A stretch of 53,996 nucleotides of DNA from Pyrrhoderma lamaoense (lineage: Eukaryota > Basidiomycota > Agaricomycetes > Hymenochaetales > Hymenochaetaceae). Positions 1 through 11,559 of this stretch are shown here, piece by piece. The notes beneath the pieces are model-generated. The model was not told where the DNA came from and made no database searches. It was given only the letters and a program-made list of their open reading frames with translations. Numbering within the stretch: position 1 is the first letter of the stretch; the number at the start of each line of letters is the position of its first letter. The stretch lies in NCBI GenBank assembly GCA_002794735.1, contig NBAZ01000050.1, positions 1 through 53,996 on the forward strand, written 5' to 3'. The translations under genes and the position numbers were made by a program.

Positions 1-1
1 A

Positions 2-196
2 ACGGGTTGGCTTAATGTAAAACATCCTAATGCGGAAGATAAACAATACATAGAACCCCCTACTCGTACTGGGGATCTGAAGCTAATGACATCTAGAGAA
101 GAGACCCTAAAAGAATTATACCCTCACCTCCGTTTGGTTTCTAACTTATTCTCACCTCTTAACATAAAAAGCAACATCTCGGAATTTACTATTTAA
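2..196 (+). CDS. 3' end of an unidentified gene, cut by the window edge
   Basis: The frame starting at base 2 is open from the window edge to a TAA at 194-196, giving 64 residues without an ATG near its left end. The translation is ordinary mixed-composition protein (it contains PPTRTGDLKL and ends NISEFTI), so it may be the last exon of a gene or transposon protein that lies mostly outside the window. I do not recognise a family. Chance openness over 195 nt is possible in this DNA, so the call is tentative. Confidence 0.3.
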   Translation, partial: TGWLNVKHPNAEDKQYIEPPTRTGDLKLMTSREETLKELYPHLRLVSNLFSPLNIKSNISEFTI

Positions 197-303
197 AGGA
201 GCCCATCAATGACTCAAGATTCTATCAACTCGCTCTACTCACTGTCTTTGCCATCTATATCACTCAACTACTACTGCTACTACTGCTATTCTACTACTAC
301 ATC

Positions 304-758
304 ATGTCCTTCCTACACACCTTTAACATTATCTCCTCCTACATTGCCGCTTACCTTCTCCACTTACTCCATCCTCGCACTACCAAGTCGAATATGTTGG
401 TATTACGATCAGTACGATGTGTCGAACGATTAATCTGTCATTGCGGACATGATAATCATTGGAACGAGTGTTCAGTCGAGGATTGTAGCTGTGGTAGAAC
501 TTGTGGGTGTAATGAATGGGGCTGTAAGAATGCGATCCATGGTCAAACCGTCCTTTAGATGACTATGAGGTTAAATGCTGGGTGGTAGAAGAAACAGAGT
601 CCACTAGTGAGCTTATTGACGAAGCTCCTGACCCTCGAATTGCTGACTTGTTGGACCTAATAGACAGCATAGAGGAAGGGTTTGCAGCAGATGACGATGA
701 TGAGTATGATGGTGATGTCGAGCCTCCAAGACCTTTACCCTTTTATAAACTATATTAG
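304..758 (+). other. Cys-rich short ORF followed by an acidic open frame
   Basis: An ATG ORF at 304-558 (84 aa) ends in a cysteine/histidine-rich stretch (CHCGHDNHWNEC, then CSCGRTCGC). Directly after it a different frame is open to a TAG at 756-758 and encodes an acidic tail with a run of aspartates (ADDDDEYDGD). The two frames could be exons of one small gene or a frameshifted remnant; I found no convincing splice pair joining them. The function is unknown. The spacing of the cysteines could bind metal, but no named zinc-finger pattern fits. Confidence 0.22.
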
Positions 759-770
759 GGTTGGCAAGCT

Positions 771-793
771 TGATGATGATGATGATGATGATG
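771..793 (+). repeat. GAT trinucleotide microsatellite
   Basis: An uninterrupted GAT run of about seven units lies just after the acidic open frame. A second simple tract, a (TTTC)n run, lies at about 889-914. Both are ordinary low-complexity sequence. Confidence 0.8.
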
Positions 794-2183
794 GCAACTA
801 ACGCCTGATTCAGTTCTTGTTAGAGAAGAATTTGATGATGACTCTTCTTTAATCTCCCTTCTTAAATTGTTTATTCTGTTATCTTTATTTTTTCTTTCTT
901 TCTTTCTTTCTTCTCTCTAATTCTTTTTGGACTGTCTCGCTTTTTCTCTTCTCTTCTAGCTTCATGTAAAAAGGGATTGACATGTCTCTTTATTTATTTA
1001 AAGTTTTTCTTCTCCAACGTTGGGTCCGACACGTATGCAGGACTAATCATGTATTTATAGGGTTGACTTGCCCTCGATTTTACATGTATAGAGGCTTATT
1101 TATTCTTGAAGGTCCAGTAGTCGGCCATTAACTTAAATGGACGCTTACTGGGGTTTCAAAGATAACGGAAAGCCAAAGCAGTATATCTTCGGATATGTAC
1201 TAGCTATGACTAACTTATATTGCTACAGCAGTGGATGTGGAAACATCACACGCTTAAGCAATTAAGAAAGTCGAGATATTAAGTTGTTGATCCTCCTGTA
1301 CCATCTTTTATAAGATAGGTCAAGAAGTCGACAAGTTAATACAAACCTAAGTCTAATCCTTAAGGGATGTAATGACAAAGGTTAAACTAGACTTCGTTAA
1401 TCTGAGCATTGGGTCCAGTGACAAATTGGAACTAAAGCTTAGATAATTGGAAAGTCGAAACTATTGTATTGTCTGACTCTTCTTATAATGTTAAGATAGA
1501 GAAAGAGTGCAATAGGACGACGTATATTTATGTCTAATCCTTAAGGGATGTAATGACAATAGCATACTAATGGTTATATGTCATAAAGTGATCTATATTA
1601 GATGCACTTTTGGGACGTATAATGAACTATCATAATCTTTTTGTCCAGCTTAGAAATAAGTGGCATAAGATATGATAAAGTTGGACGAAGCTAATCTATG
1701 CTTACAAGTCTAACTTATAGATAGCTTTATCGATATAGTTCTAACTAATAGAAGTGTATAGTCATATTTATATGAAGTCTACACAATGGGTGAGAGAGGT
1801 TGAGAGTAATTAACTCGAAAATTCTTAAAACCCACTTGGACATTTACAGATGTTGAAGCAAAGGCTTTATAATACCATGGGAGTGGACATTGGTTACTTA
1901 AACTCGTCTACTTAATGTGTATTTATGCGAAAAGACTAATGTTATCTGGAAAGAAGGAGATTATATCTTAATTCTTCACTCATAACATTCTCTATTTGGA
2001 TCTAACGAGACGAAGCAGTTCCCACAATTGTTATGGCTAACTTAAACTATTTGTTAAACCAAGACATACTTTTGTTGTATGTTGGACAGCCTTATAGGTT
2101 GTTAAACATATTTAACAAAATAATTGTTAAAAGTTTGATAAATTAGGCCTTATTTTCGATAAAAACTTTGTTTTCACCGGAAA
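780..2183. other. Gene-poor AT-rich DNA
   Basis: No ORF of believable length or composition was seen on either strand. The only structure noted is the TTTC tract near its left end and the 28-bp direct repeat annotated separately. Confidence 0.5.
1351..1559 (+). repeat. Pair of perfect 28-bp direct repeats
   Basis: The same 28 bases, beginning GTCTAATCCTTAAGG and ending GTAATGACAA, occur at 1351-1378 and 1532-1559, a 181-bp period. The sequence between the copies and outside them is not visibly repeated. This could be a target duplication of a lost insertion, a binding site, or part of a dispersed repeat. Confidence 0.75.
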
Positions 2184-2260
2184 ATGAAGTCTTGGGAGGG
2201 CAGTTTGTTAGGATTTCCAAACTTTAGGCTTACCAATAACGATTATAAAGCGCTTACATC

Positions 2261-3082
2261 ATGTCTAATAACGAAGTCACACGAGGCTCATCAACTAGCC
2301 GGGACAGACCCCAGAACATATGCCATACCTGTTATAGAACAATACAGGAAATGGAAGAGATATGTAACAATATGGCCATACGAATAACTAAGGCCTTAAT
2401 CAAGAACCAGAAGGAAGATTGGAGGTACTACAATAATTACGGATGGTTTGATATGCATACAAACAACTATCCGTACGATACCACCTTGCATAACATAACA
2501 AGGGTACAGAACCACCTTTGGTTAGAAGAACCATTCAAAGGCATATACCCCGATCAACCTGAATTACAGGTTCGCTCCGAAGCAATGCTAGATGCTAGAA
2601 ACCATGGAGAACCAATCCTAGTAGCATCCTCAATATGTGTTATACTACACAAGCAAGCTTCAGATGAAATCAAGGAAGCAATTCGTATATCTGTAATCAG
2701 AGCTACAGACGAAAGCTTTGCACTACGAGGACCAGGCATAATGACTATAGATGAACAGGAGACAACTCACTTTGCAATGCGAATGCACACACTGTGGAGA
2801 GGAATGATACATGAAACATATAACAAAGCTCCTCGTCCAGGATTCGAGAGAGTAGATTGGATCACTCTTAACAGAGCTCAACCAGTAACACCTCCAGTAA
2901 TACCACAGCGAGAAAGTCCTCCATTACCAGTCATGCCTCATAGGGAACGCCCTATACTACCACACATCAATACTATTCTCCCAAGAGAGGAATGGGACAG
3001 AAACAATCCATCAGCCCATGCTAGAACAAGCATTGCGTCAGACCATCCACAGTTTGAATGGCGGACTAGCCATTCCTCTTAG
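2261..3082 (+). CDS. Unrecognised 273-aa protein
   Basis: A single ATG ORF of 273 codons, the longest outside the LINE in the first 8 kb. The N-terminal half is a mixed globular-looking sequence with one CHTC pair near residue 21. The last 60 residues are proline-rich with repeated phrases (VIPQRESPPLPVMPHRERPILPH), which looks like a disordered tail. There is no signal peptide or membrane segment. I do not recognise a family. Its position upstream of a degenerate LINE, and its composition, would suit a retroelement structural protein, but no zinc knuckle is present and this is only a guess. No intron is needed. Confidence 0.42.
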   Translation: MSNNEVTRGSSTSRDRPQNICHTCYRTIQEMEEICNNMAIRITKALIKNQKEDWRYYNNYGWFDMHTNNYPYDTTLHNITRVQNHLWLEEPFKGIYPDQPELQVRSEAMLDARNHGEPILVASSICVILHKQASDEIKEAIRISVIRATDESFALRGPGIMTIDEQETTHFAMRMHTLWRGMIHETYNKAPRPGFERVDWITLNRAQPVTPPVIPQRESPPLPVMPHRERPILPHINTILPREEWDRNNPSAHARTSIASDHPQFEWRTSHSS

Positions 3083-3275
3083 CAAGCCCGAGGCTGGGCT
3101 AAGAAGATATTCCCACGCTGGGAGTAGACGCGCCGGTCGAATAAATTCTCACGATACGAATACGGTAATTCACGAGTCAGGTGATTGTAATAATGGACGC
3201 GGCAACAGAAACAGTTATAAACAATATAACAAGCTTAATGCTTTTAGATGAAGGACGAATTTGACATTTTAACTA

Positions 3276-3374
3276 GTGCCACAAATTGCTGGAGATATGG
3301 ATACGGTGCCACAAACAATGGTGCCACAATGGTGCCACACTAAGTGCCACATCGGTGCCACACTAAGTGCCACA
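3276..3374 (+). repeat. Seven-copy GTGCCACA octamer array
   Basis: GTGCCACA starts at 3276, 3306, 3321, 3332, 3344, 3355 and 3367. The last five copies have alternating 11- and 12-nt spacing (spacers such as CTAA and TCG). The array ends immediately upstream of the apparent 5' end of the LINE remnant. Confidence 0.85.
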
Positions 3375-3392
3375 AATTAGATATAATAATAG

Positions 3393-3929
3393 TATTTCTT
3401 GTTGATTAAACGGGTAGTTAGTTCACATGTAGTAGATGTATATAAGGAGGTCGATTTTGACCAAGATCTCCTCATTGAAATCAATCTTGTCACAAACCCA
3501 AAGACAGCTAATCTGTCTACATCTGATACATCACTATCATCTGTCAAAATATTTGGCCTACAAATCGTTTCTGTTTTGAACACTGTGATACTAAGTACAA
3601 GGGCATCTTATATAAGTACGCTTAGTCGTATTATCCCCTTGCTTATACAAGCAGATCAATACAGATCCTAACACAGTCATGCCCAACATTGCATTGTATG
3701 CCCGGAACGCTCTCTAGAAGAGATGCAGAAACCATGTGACCACATCACGTGTGTTAATTGCTTAGATCCACACCCAGCTGACTCCCCGGAGTGTCCCTTA
3801 TGGGGAAAATATACTCTACCTCCTGCCATGCGTGCTAAATTCTTATCCTTCCACTCCACTCGTCAACTAGACGAGTACCGGAAAGTGGATGAAGTGATGT
3901 CAGTCCATGAAGATCATCATGAATCCTAA
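3393..3929 (+). pseudogene. LINE ORF1 C-terminal remnant with CCHC knuckle
   Basis: One frame is open from 3393 to a TAA at 3669-3671 and again to 3929. The part after the stop carries a CX2C pair and a knuckle of the CX2CX3HX6C type (CVNCLDPHPADSPEC), as in nucleic-acid-binding ORF1 proteins of LINEs. The internal stop and missing upstream region make it non-functional. It overlaps the first ORF2 codons (3907) by 23 nt, a common ORF1/ORF2 arrangement. The stretch before the stop is less clearly LINE-derived. Confidence 0.6.
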
Positions 3930-6900
3930 ACCCTCAGTTATTTCCATCACGCAGGCCAATATTGCAAAAAATAACCTGCGTATGCACACCATCCTTAATT
4001 CTTTCAATTCAGATTTCATTCTTTTTCAAGAATCTCCTTTCTTTCCAATCCGCACTTTACCTTCCACTGTCTCTGCAGTCGGTACCCAGATATGGGATAC
4101 TGTCAAACACCCCCAATGGGACATCCTCACCCCAAGCTTCCACTCCCACTACTACCCTCGGGTGTGCATTGCTGTTAACAAGCAGTTTACAGGCACTGTT
4201 GCAGTTAATCAATTCTTTCGCAGCCCAGATCTTATTTCTATTCAAATCTCTTTTCACAACCTAACTTTCTCTATTATCAATGCATACTTTTCCCCGGGGC
4301 AACCACCTATCTCAGCCTTTCATGAGCTGACTCAATGGGAACCCCCTAACTCTCCACTCTTCCTCTTCGGGGATTTTAACCTCATACACGACAACTGGTC
4401 CACCAGCCAGCACAGACAGTCACACCACTCTAACCAGTTTGCCAATTGGCTACAACTGAATCATTTTTCCTTGATAAACCCCCTTGACTCCGAGACACGA
4501 CAAGACCCTGTCTCCAGAAAGCTCTCTTCTATTGATTTGTCCTTTGCTAACACAGATGCACGTGATCTCCTTTCAAATGCATCTTGGGATAAACAATTTA
4601 TACCCTTTATCTCTTCTGATCATGCAACTATTTCCATTTCCCTCACTTTCCAAGCCCCACTGTTACCCAGTTCCACATCTTTCGATCCTTTTTTCTTTCA
4701 GTTCTCTTCAGAGGACCAAGCTCTGTTCTCCTCCATATTTAACGAACATTGGCCAAGTGTCACCTATGCGCACGTTTCAGGTGTTCAAGACATTGAAACC
4801 AATGCAATTAACTTATTTAATGTTTTTTCCCTTACTCACTCTGCTTTTCGTGCTAACAAAGAAAATGGGAGCAAACACAACTCCCATAAAAAACGTACCT
4901 TCTCGAGATGGTGGGACAGTGAATGCAAAGACTTGCTCAAGGCAGTCCGCGCAGCCTCTGACCCGCTGGACAAGATACAACTTGGAAAAAAATTTAAAAG
5001 CTTACTTAAAGAAAAAAAATCAGCCTTTTTCATTTCCATTCTAGAGAACACCAAAACAGACAACCCATGGGAAGTCCGCAAGTGGGTAACCAAGCCCAGA
5101 CGCAAACCCTTCCCCACCATCATCTTCAACAATTCTCCAGCCTCTACCCCTGACCTTTTGTCCCAGGGGTTCTTCTCCACCTTCTTTAACCCGCCCTTAA
5201 TCGGGCCTCCACAAGCTCCTCATTCCACCACTGCTCAACCCTCCTCATCATTCGTTATTCCAGAGTCTGCTGTTGTAGAAGCCTTGCGAACGACTTCAAA
5301 CCTCTCCCAGCCTGGTCAATCTCGCATTGGCTATCTACAAATCAAGTGGACCATTCCTACTATCCTCCCTTCCTCACCTCACTATATAATGATTGTCTCG
5401 CCTGGTCATACCACCCGAAATGCTGGAAATCCAGCACCGTCGTCATGATTCCTAAACCGGGTAAAACAAATATGGACCTACCCAGATCATATCGCCCAAT
5501 CTGTCTTATTGAATGTTTCTCGAAAATCCTCGAAAAAATTGTTACTAAATTCTTATATTCCTTTTCCTCTCAACATCACATTATCCCTTGCTCTCAGTTT
5601 GCAGGTAAACCCATGTCCTCCACGCTAGATGCCGCTGTCACACTAGATCATCTTGTCACTCGATCATGGGCAAAAAAACGCATCCCAGGGTTTCTCACAC
5701 TTGATATCCAGGGTTTCTTTGACTCTATTGACCACCATATCCTCATCTCGTTACTCTTATATTATAGAATCCCTTCTTCAATTGTTTTTTGGATTCAATC
5801 TTTTCTCTCTTCTCGTTCAGTTCAATTCCGTTTTGACTCCTTCCAATCTACTCCCTTTCCCATCGGGGACATTGGGGTCCCTCAGGGCTCCCCACTCTCT
5901 CCCGTTCTATCTGTTCTTTTCACTTCTAAATTACTCAAACACCTTGAATCTTTCAACTCATCCTTCCTATCCTATATCGATGATTTTGGAATCTTTTCTG
6001 ATGGAGCCTCTTTTCACGAGCTAAACTCCAATCTCCAGAAAGCCTTCCTGGAGGTCACCGTCGAACTTTCCACCCACAAACTCCGCATTGATCTAAAGAA
6101 AACTGAACTATTATACTTCTACCGTGGTTCAGACCCCTACCCCTCACAGCTTACACTCCTCAACACTGACAAGTCACCATTTACTGTCCCAAACACCGTA
6201 ACCCTACGCTGGCTTGGATTTTATTTTGACCGAAAGCTGTCTTATAAGCAGCACGTCACCAATATGGCCAACAAAGGGGCGGGAGCAATTGGAGCCCTCA
6301 AATCCCTTGCTTCAACATGCAAAGGTCTCAGCTTTGAAGTTCTTCGTCTACTCTATAAAACCTGCATCGTCCCAATACTCACTTATGGATGTATTCTGTG
6401 GTGTAACCGTCGAGGCAATCTTACTTTACATCGCCTACTCCAAAACACACAAAACCAAGGCATCCGTCTTGTGACAGGGTGCTTTAGAACCACTCCCATC
6501 CCCTTTATGCACAACGTCTCCTCTATCCCCCCTATTAGTACGATCACCTCTTCTCTATACAAGTCTTACACACTTAGACTAGCCAACCTTCCTAAAACTT
6601 TCTTTCCACGCCTTTTGTCTATCAACAATGAAGGGCATATACCCTCAATTGCCTCGGACATGTTCACAAAAATTAAACCCAACACACAATCACTCGCTCT
6701 TTTCAACTTCTCTATTCTTGACCAGCCCCTGGTAGCCAAATGGGGTTCTCGCTGCTCCATAACACCAATGTCACCTCTCTCTAAAGAAGCCAGAACCCGC
6801 TTTGCATCAACAGTGAATCAACAGCTGGTTAACATGAAACCAAATCAAATCTTCATATTCACAGATGCATCTCAAAAACCAGATTTGCCGGTATACTGCT

Positions 6901-7826
6901 CCTTTGTAATCTACTATCAATCACAGATCACCCACTCCCGGAAATGGTGCATTGGTTCTCAGGCAACGGTTAGCGATGGTGAATTGGCCGCCCTCACTAA
7001 AGCACTATCATACATCACGTCCACAGCGAGTGACCTGTCTCGCAAACACATTACCGACGTCCGCCTGTTTTCGGACTCGGCATCTGCCATTAGCATCATC
7101 AACACACAACCATCATACAAGTGCTCAGTTGAATTCGCTACGATTTACACACGAGCCAACTCCTTCTTACAACGCTCCACTCGTAACCAATTATCCTTCA
7201 TGTGGATCCCGGGTCACTCCCGGATCATTGGCAATGAACAAGCACATGCCTTAGCCAGTGCAGGTTCTGGCCAGCATAATTTCTTTATTCGCTCCATTTT
7301 TCTTTCATATATTAAAAAACAAATCAAAGTAGACAAAGTCAGAGCTTTTCAGGAGGCAGTTGATGACCCTTTCCCATTTCTTTCTTCTACTAAATCTTCG
7401 TCTTCTCCTTCCCATTTCTCCAGTTCACATTATCATTCTCCTTCTTACGTTTCTCTCAATATTCACAAAGAGTACAAACCCCTTATTAAATCACGTAACC
7501 TTTTCTCCCGCTTTCTTCACTTTGCCAGCGGTCATGGGTTCTTTGGCTCATACTACAAAAAGTTCAACATTCAGGACAAAACCATCCAGTGCCCCTGTAA
7601 TGGAGGCATCATCTCTCCCAGACACTTTCTTTTTAAATGCAACTTCACTTTTGAAGCTCGCGCTGAGTCTATCTCTGTTTATAAGGATAACTCGCGGGAC
7701 TTCGTCCTTAAAAACCTTTTTATTAACAAATCTGGGATCGAGGCTTTGACAAAGTTTCTAACTCTGTCACAAGCAGGTTTCCCCTTCTTCATTCCAAGTG
7801 TCGGCGTCTCTTCAGGGAGCACATAG
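3907..7826 (+). pseudogene. LINE ORF2: endonuclease, reverse transcriptase, RNase H (frameshifted)
   Basis: The first frame (3907-5448) has APE-endonuclease landmarks: QE at residues 41-42, GDFN at 155-158 and SDH at 237-239. The second frame (useful from about 5340 to 7826) has the RT core: LDIQGFF, then PQGSPLSP, then the catalytic YIDD at its residues 210-213. It continues with RNase H (TDAS, DGELAAL, SDSASA and GHSRIIGNEQAH) and a terminal CPC...H...C motif (around ISPRHFLFKC). Homology moves from one frame to the other near 5340, so one base has been lost or gained there. The last RNase H acid (GNE-x-AD in relatives) is H at residue 634 of the second frame. The protein would make cDNA by target-primed reverse transcription; this copy is broken. 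Confidence 0.85.
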
Positions 7827-8017
7827 ATTTATCCATGTACCAGCTGCCAGTTTCGGACCCCTCTGACCGCGAGCTTCTTCTTACTTTCATTCCATTCAAC
7901 ATTAACCCACGCTCTATTTTATTTGAGACTCTTCATGTATTCAAATAGTACACATGTACTCGTCCACTAGACCCAACTGACGGACGTTAAATATACTGAT
8001 GATAAAAAAAAAAAAAA

Positions 8018-8954
8018 GGCGGGGAGATCAACAAATGTTATGTAATACATTTTTTTCACTTAAGCAGCATAGCATACATCTACATATCAGGTTATCTATC
8101 ACCTTTTGACCCCTAAACGGCAATTTTCGTGGCTTCTCAAAAATAGTATAAAGCCCTCAGCATGCCAAAGAATGTATATGTGCACTCATACAGAAAAGTC
8201 CAGTTCCTTGATACAAGAAGGGCTTGACATTCCTTACAGCATTTCTCACGCCTCGGGGGAAGAGTGAAGCTGCTTTATTTCTCTTACAAGGCTGCTAGAC
8301 TTGGATGTGGATGTACACCCGTATAGTACAAATAAACATCGATGGTCAGTATGAGTACCAACATACTACAGCCGGATATAGTATAGAATATTAATACAAG
8401 ATACAAGATTGACGGAGTCAAATTGGAAATGCATCTCGAGCAGGACTTCCTGGATCGGAAGTGTTGATCGTAGTCTCTATTCCTGACCTACATGTCCATG
8501 TTACAAATGCGAGGGATACGAAAGCTCCTCATTCTGGATTGGAGCTCAGAGTAAGCTGTTTGGCAACGATGAAATTTGTAAAATAGTGAATACTCCTTTA
8601 CAAAACACAAGGAAATCAACCCTATCTTATTACTATTTCTTAGCAAAGTGTCTAGGGAAATCTCAGTATATAGATTCTTCTAAGGCCGATGGAAGAACTC
8701 TTTACGTAGTACATGCAATCTAATGGCTGCTATAAGTACCCCCTTTTTGGTTTGTTTTCTCGCTAGCCTAGTAGTAAGTACTCTCGGGACATTCAGATTC
8801 TTCACAGTCATCTACTGCGAGAAAAAACACAGATATATGTATAGAAAGCATCGATACATCTTCGATACAGCACACATATAAATAATAAGAGTGATATAAT
8901 ACTATTCCTCAGCAATGTAGCTGATCACTGTTACTAGCTACTAGAAAAAGTAAA
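8018..8954 (-). other. Noncoding tail downstream of the truncated subfamily B copy
   Basis: No gene is seen. Read on the minus strand this is a version of the conserved noncoding tail that follows every subfamily B gene (shared phrases around the TTTCTC-GCAG region and the CCTAGACACTTTGCTAAG stretch). The outer part, 8018-8420, matches only the other arm. Confidence 0.55.
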
Positions 8955-9215
8955 TTATCGAAAATAAATAGGCACCTTCGGATAAATGGAGCCTCGTTCT
9001 GTAGTAAAACTCCATTGCCATTCCTGAAGTAGCTCTGACATATACCACAGGGGTTTCTCATTCTCATCTTTCCCTAGTATTCTACGTAGCCTACTGATAT
9101 CATCAACTGCCGGTACTAGTCTATCCAAGTAGAAATAGTTCATTCGGATCGTTATTATGAAAGTATTGTCTCTGTCGCCCGACTCGCTTATATACACTTC
9201 TTTTCGTTTTTCCAT
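8955..9215 (-). pseudogene. Subfamily B remnant: promoter fused to the 3' half (left arm)
   Basis: An 86-codon ORF encodes the C-terminal half of a subfamily B protein (ITIRMNYFY, EKPLWYMS, YPKVPIYFR) but lacks the first exon and the PPVFYYGF half. Its own first codons read through GTATATAAGCGAGTC, which is the TATA box region of intact paralogues. Its ATG sits exactly where they have CACGTG (here CACATG). So an internal deletion of roughly 560 nt joined promoter to coding sequence, and the apparent start codon is a mutated promoter box. The right-arm twin is at 42166-42426. It is probably non-functional, though an 86-aa product cannot be excluded. Confidence 0.75.
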
Positions 9216-10576
9216 GTGATACTTCAGTACCTAAGTATCAAAGTAGTTATATTATCTTATATCAAGAGCGAAGCCAGCACTTACTTCCCTTATCATAAAT
9301 AAAACCATACCTATCTGTGAAGAGACAATCCTGATTTGTACGGTTTTTGATATCCATACCGATAATGGCCGCCACTAAACTGGCGGTATATAGTGTTAGG
9401 TCCTCAACGTCACACACCAAAAGGAATTTTGGAAGATTATACTTCTATAATACTCCTGCCACTGATGTATACTTGTATATCAGGTTACTTTTTCCAGCGA
9501 TAGCTGGGTCTCACGAGATCAGAGATTTACTCTATCACAAGCTAGATATAGATAGAGAAGCTATATAAAATAAACTGAGTGTATCTATACACTAAGCAAT
9601 AGCATATATATATATTTATTGGTCTACTTGACCAGCCATGTAGAGAACTTATTGATGGATACTGTTGTGATTACAGTAGAAACAGTAAAAAATTGAGCAG
9701 TTATAATAGCGTACCAAACGCACAGTTACCCGCATACAATTCAACCTTTTGACCTGATAATAGCCTAGTAAGTTACCACTCAGTTAGTACTCCGGGACTT
9801 GTCAGCTTGTGTTGTTCGTTATCAGACTTGAATGAAGATTCCAGAAAGAGTCATACTCTTACAGTACGCCCATCTCTGATCGAAACACTTCTTTAGTCAT
9901 ATTACAGACCCACAAAATCAGTAATGTGCTCTATACCGAGTCAGATCATACAGAAGGGTGATGAAATGAGCTGCACATGCTTGCAACTTGAAAGCCAATC
10001 AATATGACTGCTCTAATTACCACATGATCAGGCCAACCAAGTAAACACACCATATAAATTTAATATGATTGCAACAGAACCAGTAAAAAACTGATATAAA
10101 ACCATAATCTTGTATTAAACGCACTACTGCCCTTACTCCTTAATGGCAATATTTATTTGAGGAGCTTCCCCCCATAATCAACAATGACGATATCGAAGTC
10201 CTGAGATTATATTAAACTCTACTTCTGTGCGCTCCTGTATGCTTGTGTGGTCTCATACCTGCTGAGGAGATAGATGGAGCAGCAAGTATAGACTACTGAT
10301 GGTATAGGTTATTATATTGCCACTCTGCATATCTGCACCTTCATTGACCTTAATTTTGGTATTCCTCATATTTAGAAAATGCGACTTTCGAGAATACACA
10401 AGAATATTTGGACACAGAGAAGACCAAAGATGGATGTCCCGCTGAAGAAAAGATTCAATGGAGTTAATCGTAGATGCAGTAATATTTTTTGCACTATAGA
10501 GTTCAACATCTCAATATATCTCGGTTGACATCAATGACCGCTAGTATACAATAGCGTACGTAGAAAGAAGAATACA
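9216..10576. other. Noncoding arm DNA with the empty MITE site
   Basis: No convincing gene; the 73-aa ORF at 9347-9568 has an identical twin in the other arm but no other support. Around 9604-9618 a TA-repeat tract is the uninterrupted counterpart of the MITE insertion site at 41562-41772. A run of six C at 10169-10174 has only five in the right arm. Confidence 0.6.
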
Positions 10577-11257
10577 TCATGGATCCAGATGGTTCCTCAT
10601 AATACAAGACTTCCGATTTTCATCCCAGGTTCTCTCAGTGGGGAGCAATCCTATGTACCATAGAGGCTTCTCACTCGGATCTCTACCCAGTACTTCACGT
10701 AGCTTGGCGATATCACTCTCCGTCGGATCCATTCCAGTAGGGGATTCATAGTTCGTGCGAATCGTAATCACCCAAGGCCCATATTCATCTTCATCGTTGT
10801 AATCGAAGATCTCGCGCATGAACACTTTGAACGATTGAATTCCGCTTTTCTCTTGGAGGAGGTCTGGAATTGATGTTAAAGCACTATAAGTACAAAGTCC
10901 TTTTGAACCGTCATCATTTGGCATTATACTCCAGTTATCCAGGTCGTTGGCCTCCGAAAAGTCGATGGCCCACTTCGTCAAAACTTTGAAACCATAGTAG
11001 AATACTGGAGGTTTGGGATTGCGTTCACTAGAGTACATAAGGAAGTCTGGAAGGGTTTCTATCGGTATCATTCCGATGGCTTTTTCAGGATCCTGAGGAA
11101 ACGATTAGACCACTTAATGCACAATGATCCAGTGAGAAGACCAGAAGCGACTTACAAAAAGTAGCCCGATATGCTTATTCCCCGGCTTATTGTACCTTTT
11201 GGGAAGAAAGCAAACAAATTCGCTATCAGTGCATGTTATATTCCACTTGGGAGGCAT
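10577..11257 (-). CDS. Subfamily A family protein, 205 aa (left-arm copy)
   Basis: Two exons, 11156-11257 and 10577-11092, with a 63-nt intron (GTAAGT to CTCAG), encode 205 residues. The start is the ATG of MPPKWNITCTD, which gives exon 1 the same 34-codon length as in the paralogue at 30600. Exon 1 has CFLPKRYNK. Exon 2 carries the shared family blocks PPVFYYGF (about 62-69), ITIRTNY (143-149) and EKPLWYI (175-181). There is no signal peptide or membrane segment. The family is unrecognised and its role unknown. Exon 2 is identical in sequence to the right-arm copy at 39912-40592. CACGTG and TATATAAA boxes lie upstream. Confidence 0.75.
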
Positions 11258-11308
11258 CTTAGGACTTGTTCGTATGGCTTTGATCACAATACCCAATGCA
11301 AAAGACAG

Positions 11309-11339
11309 TTTATATAGTTAGTGAGTTGAATAGCACGTG
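11309..11339 (-). promoter_or_regulatory. CACGTG plus TATA promoter of the subfamily A gene
   Basis: On the minus strand a CACGTG palindrome (11334-11339) is followed 17 nt later by TATATAAA (11309-11316), about 50 nt before the ATG. The same spacing is seen at the subfamily B genes, which supports a shared promoter design. Confidence 0.6.
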
Positions 11340-11559
11340 TCTCAAACTCTAAACGTGACGACTGATCAGTAGATAAGTATATTACACATGTACATGTGCA
11401 TATGAAATTCATTATATTGTATCTCTCGCAAGGCCTATATCAATCTAAGATCATGACATGCTAAGTGCAGATAGAAAACCTCCCAGAATAAAGCAAAAAT
11501 TAAAGTACTAGGTGAGTGGTGAAATTTCTCTAAAATTCGACAAACATATCGGTATAGCG

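Larger units (their letters stand above)
3380..8017 (+). mobile_element. Tad1/I-like LINE retrotransposon, 5'-truncated and frameshifted
   Basis: The element contains, in order, the 3' end of an ORF1 with a CCHC knuckle, an ORF2 with APE-type endonuclease, reverse transcriptase, RNase H and a C-terminal Cys/His motif, a 3' UTR of about 180 nt, and a poly(A) run of 14 or so bases ending at 8017. This order, with RNase H after RT, is that of Tad1- and I-group LINEs common in fungi. The 5' boundary is approximate: ORF1-like sequence fades upstream of 3393 and most of ORF1 is missing. No clear target-site duplication was found. The poly(A) abuts the outer edge of the left palindrome arm. Confidence 0.85.
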
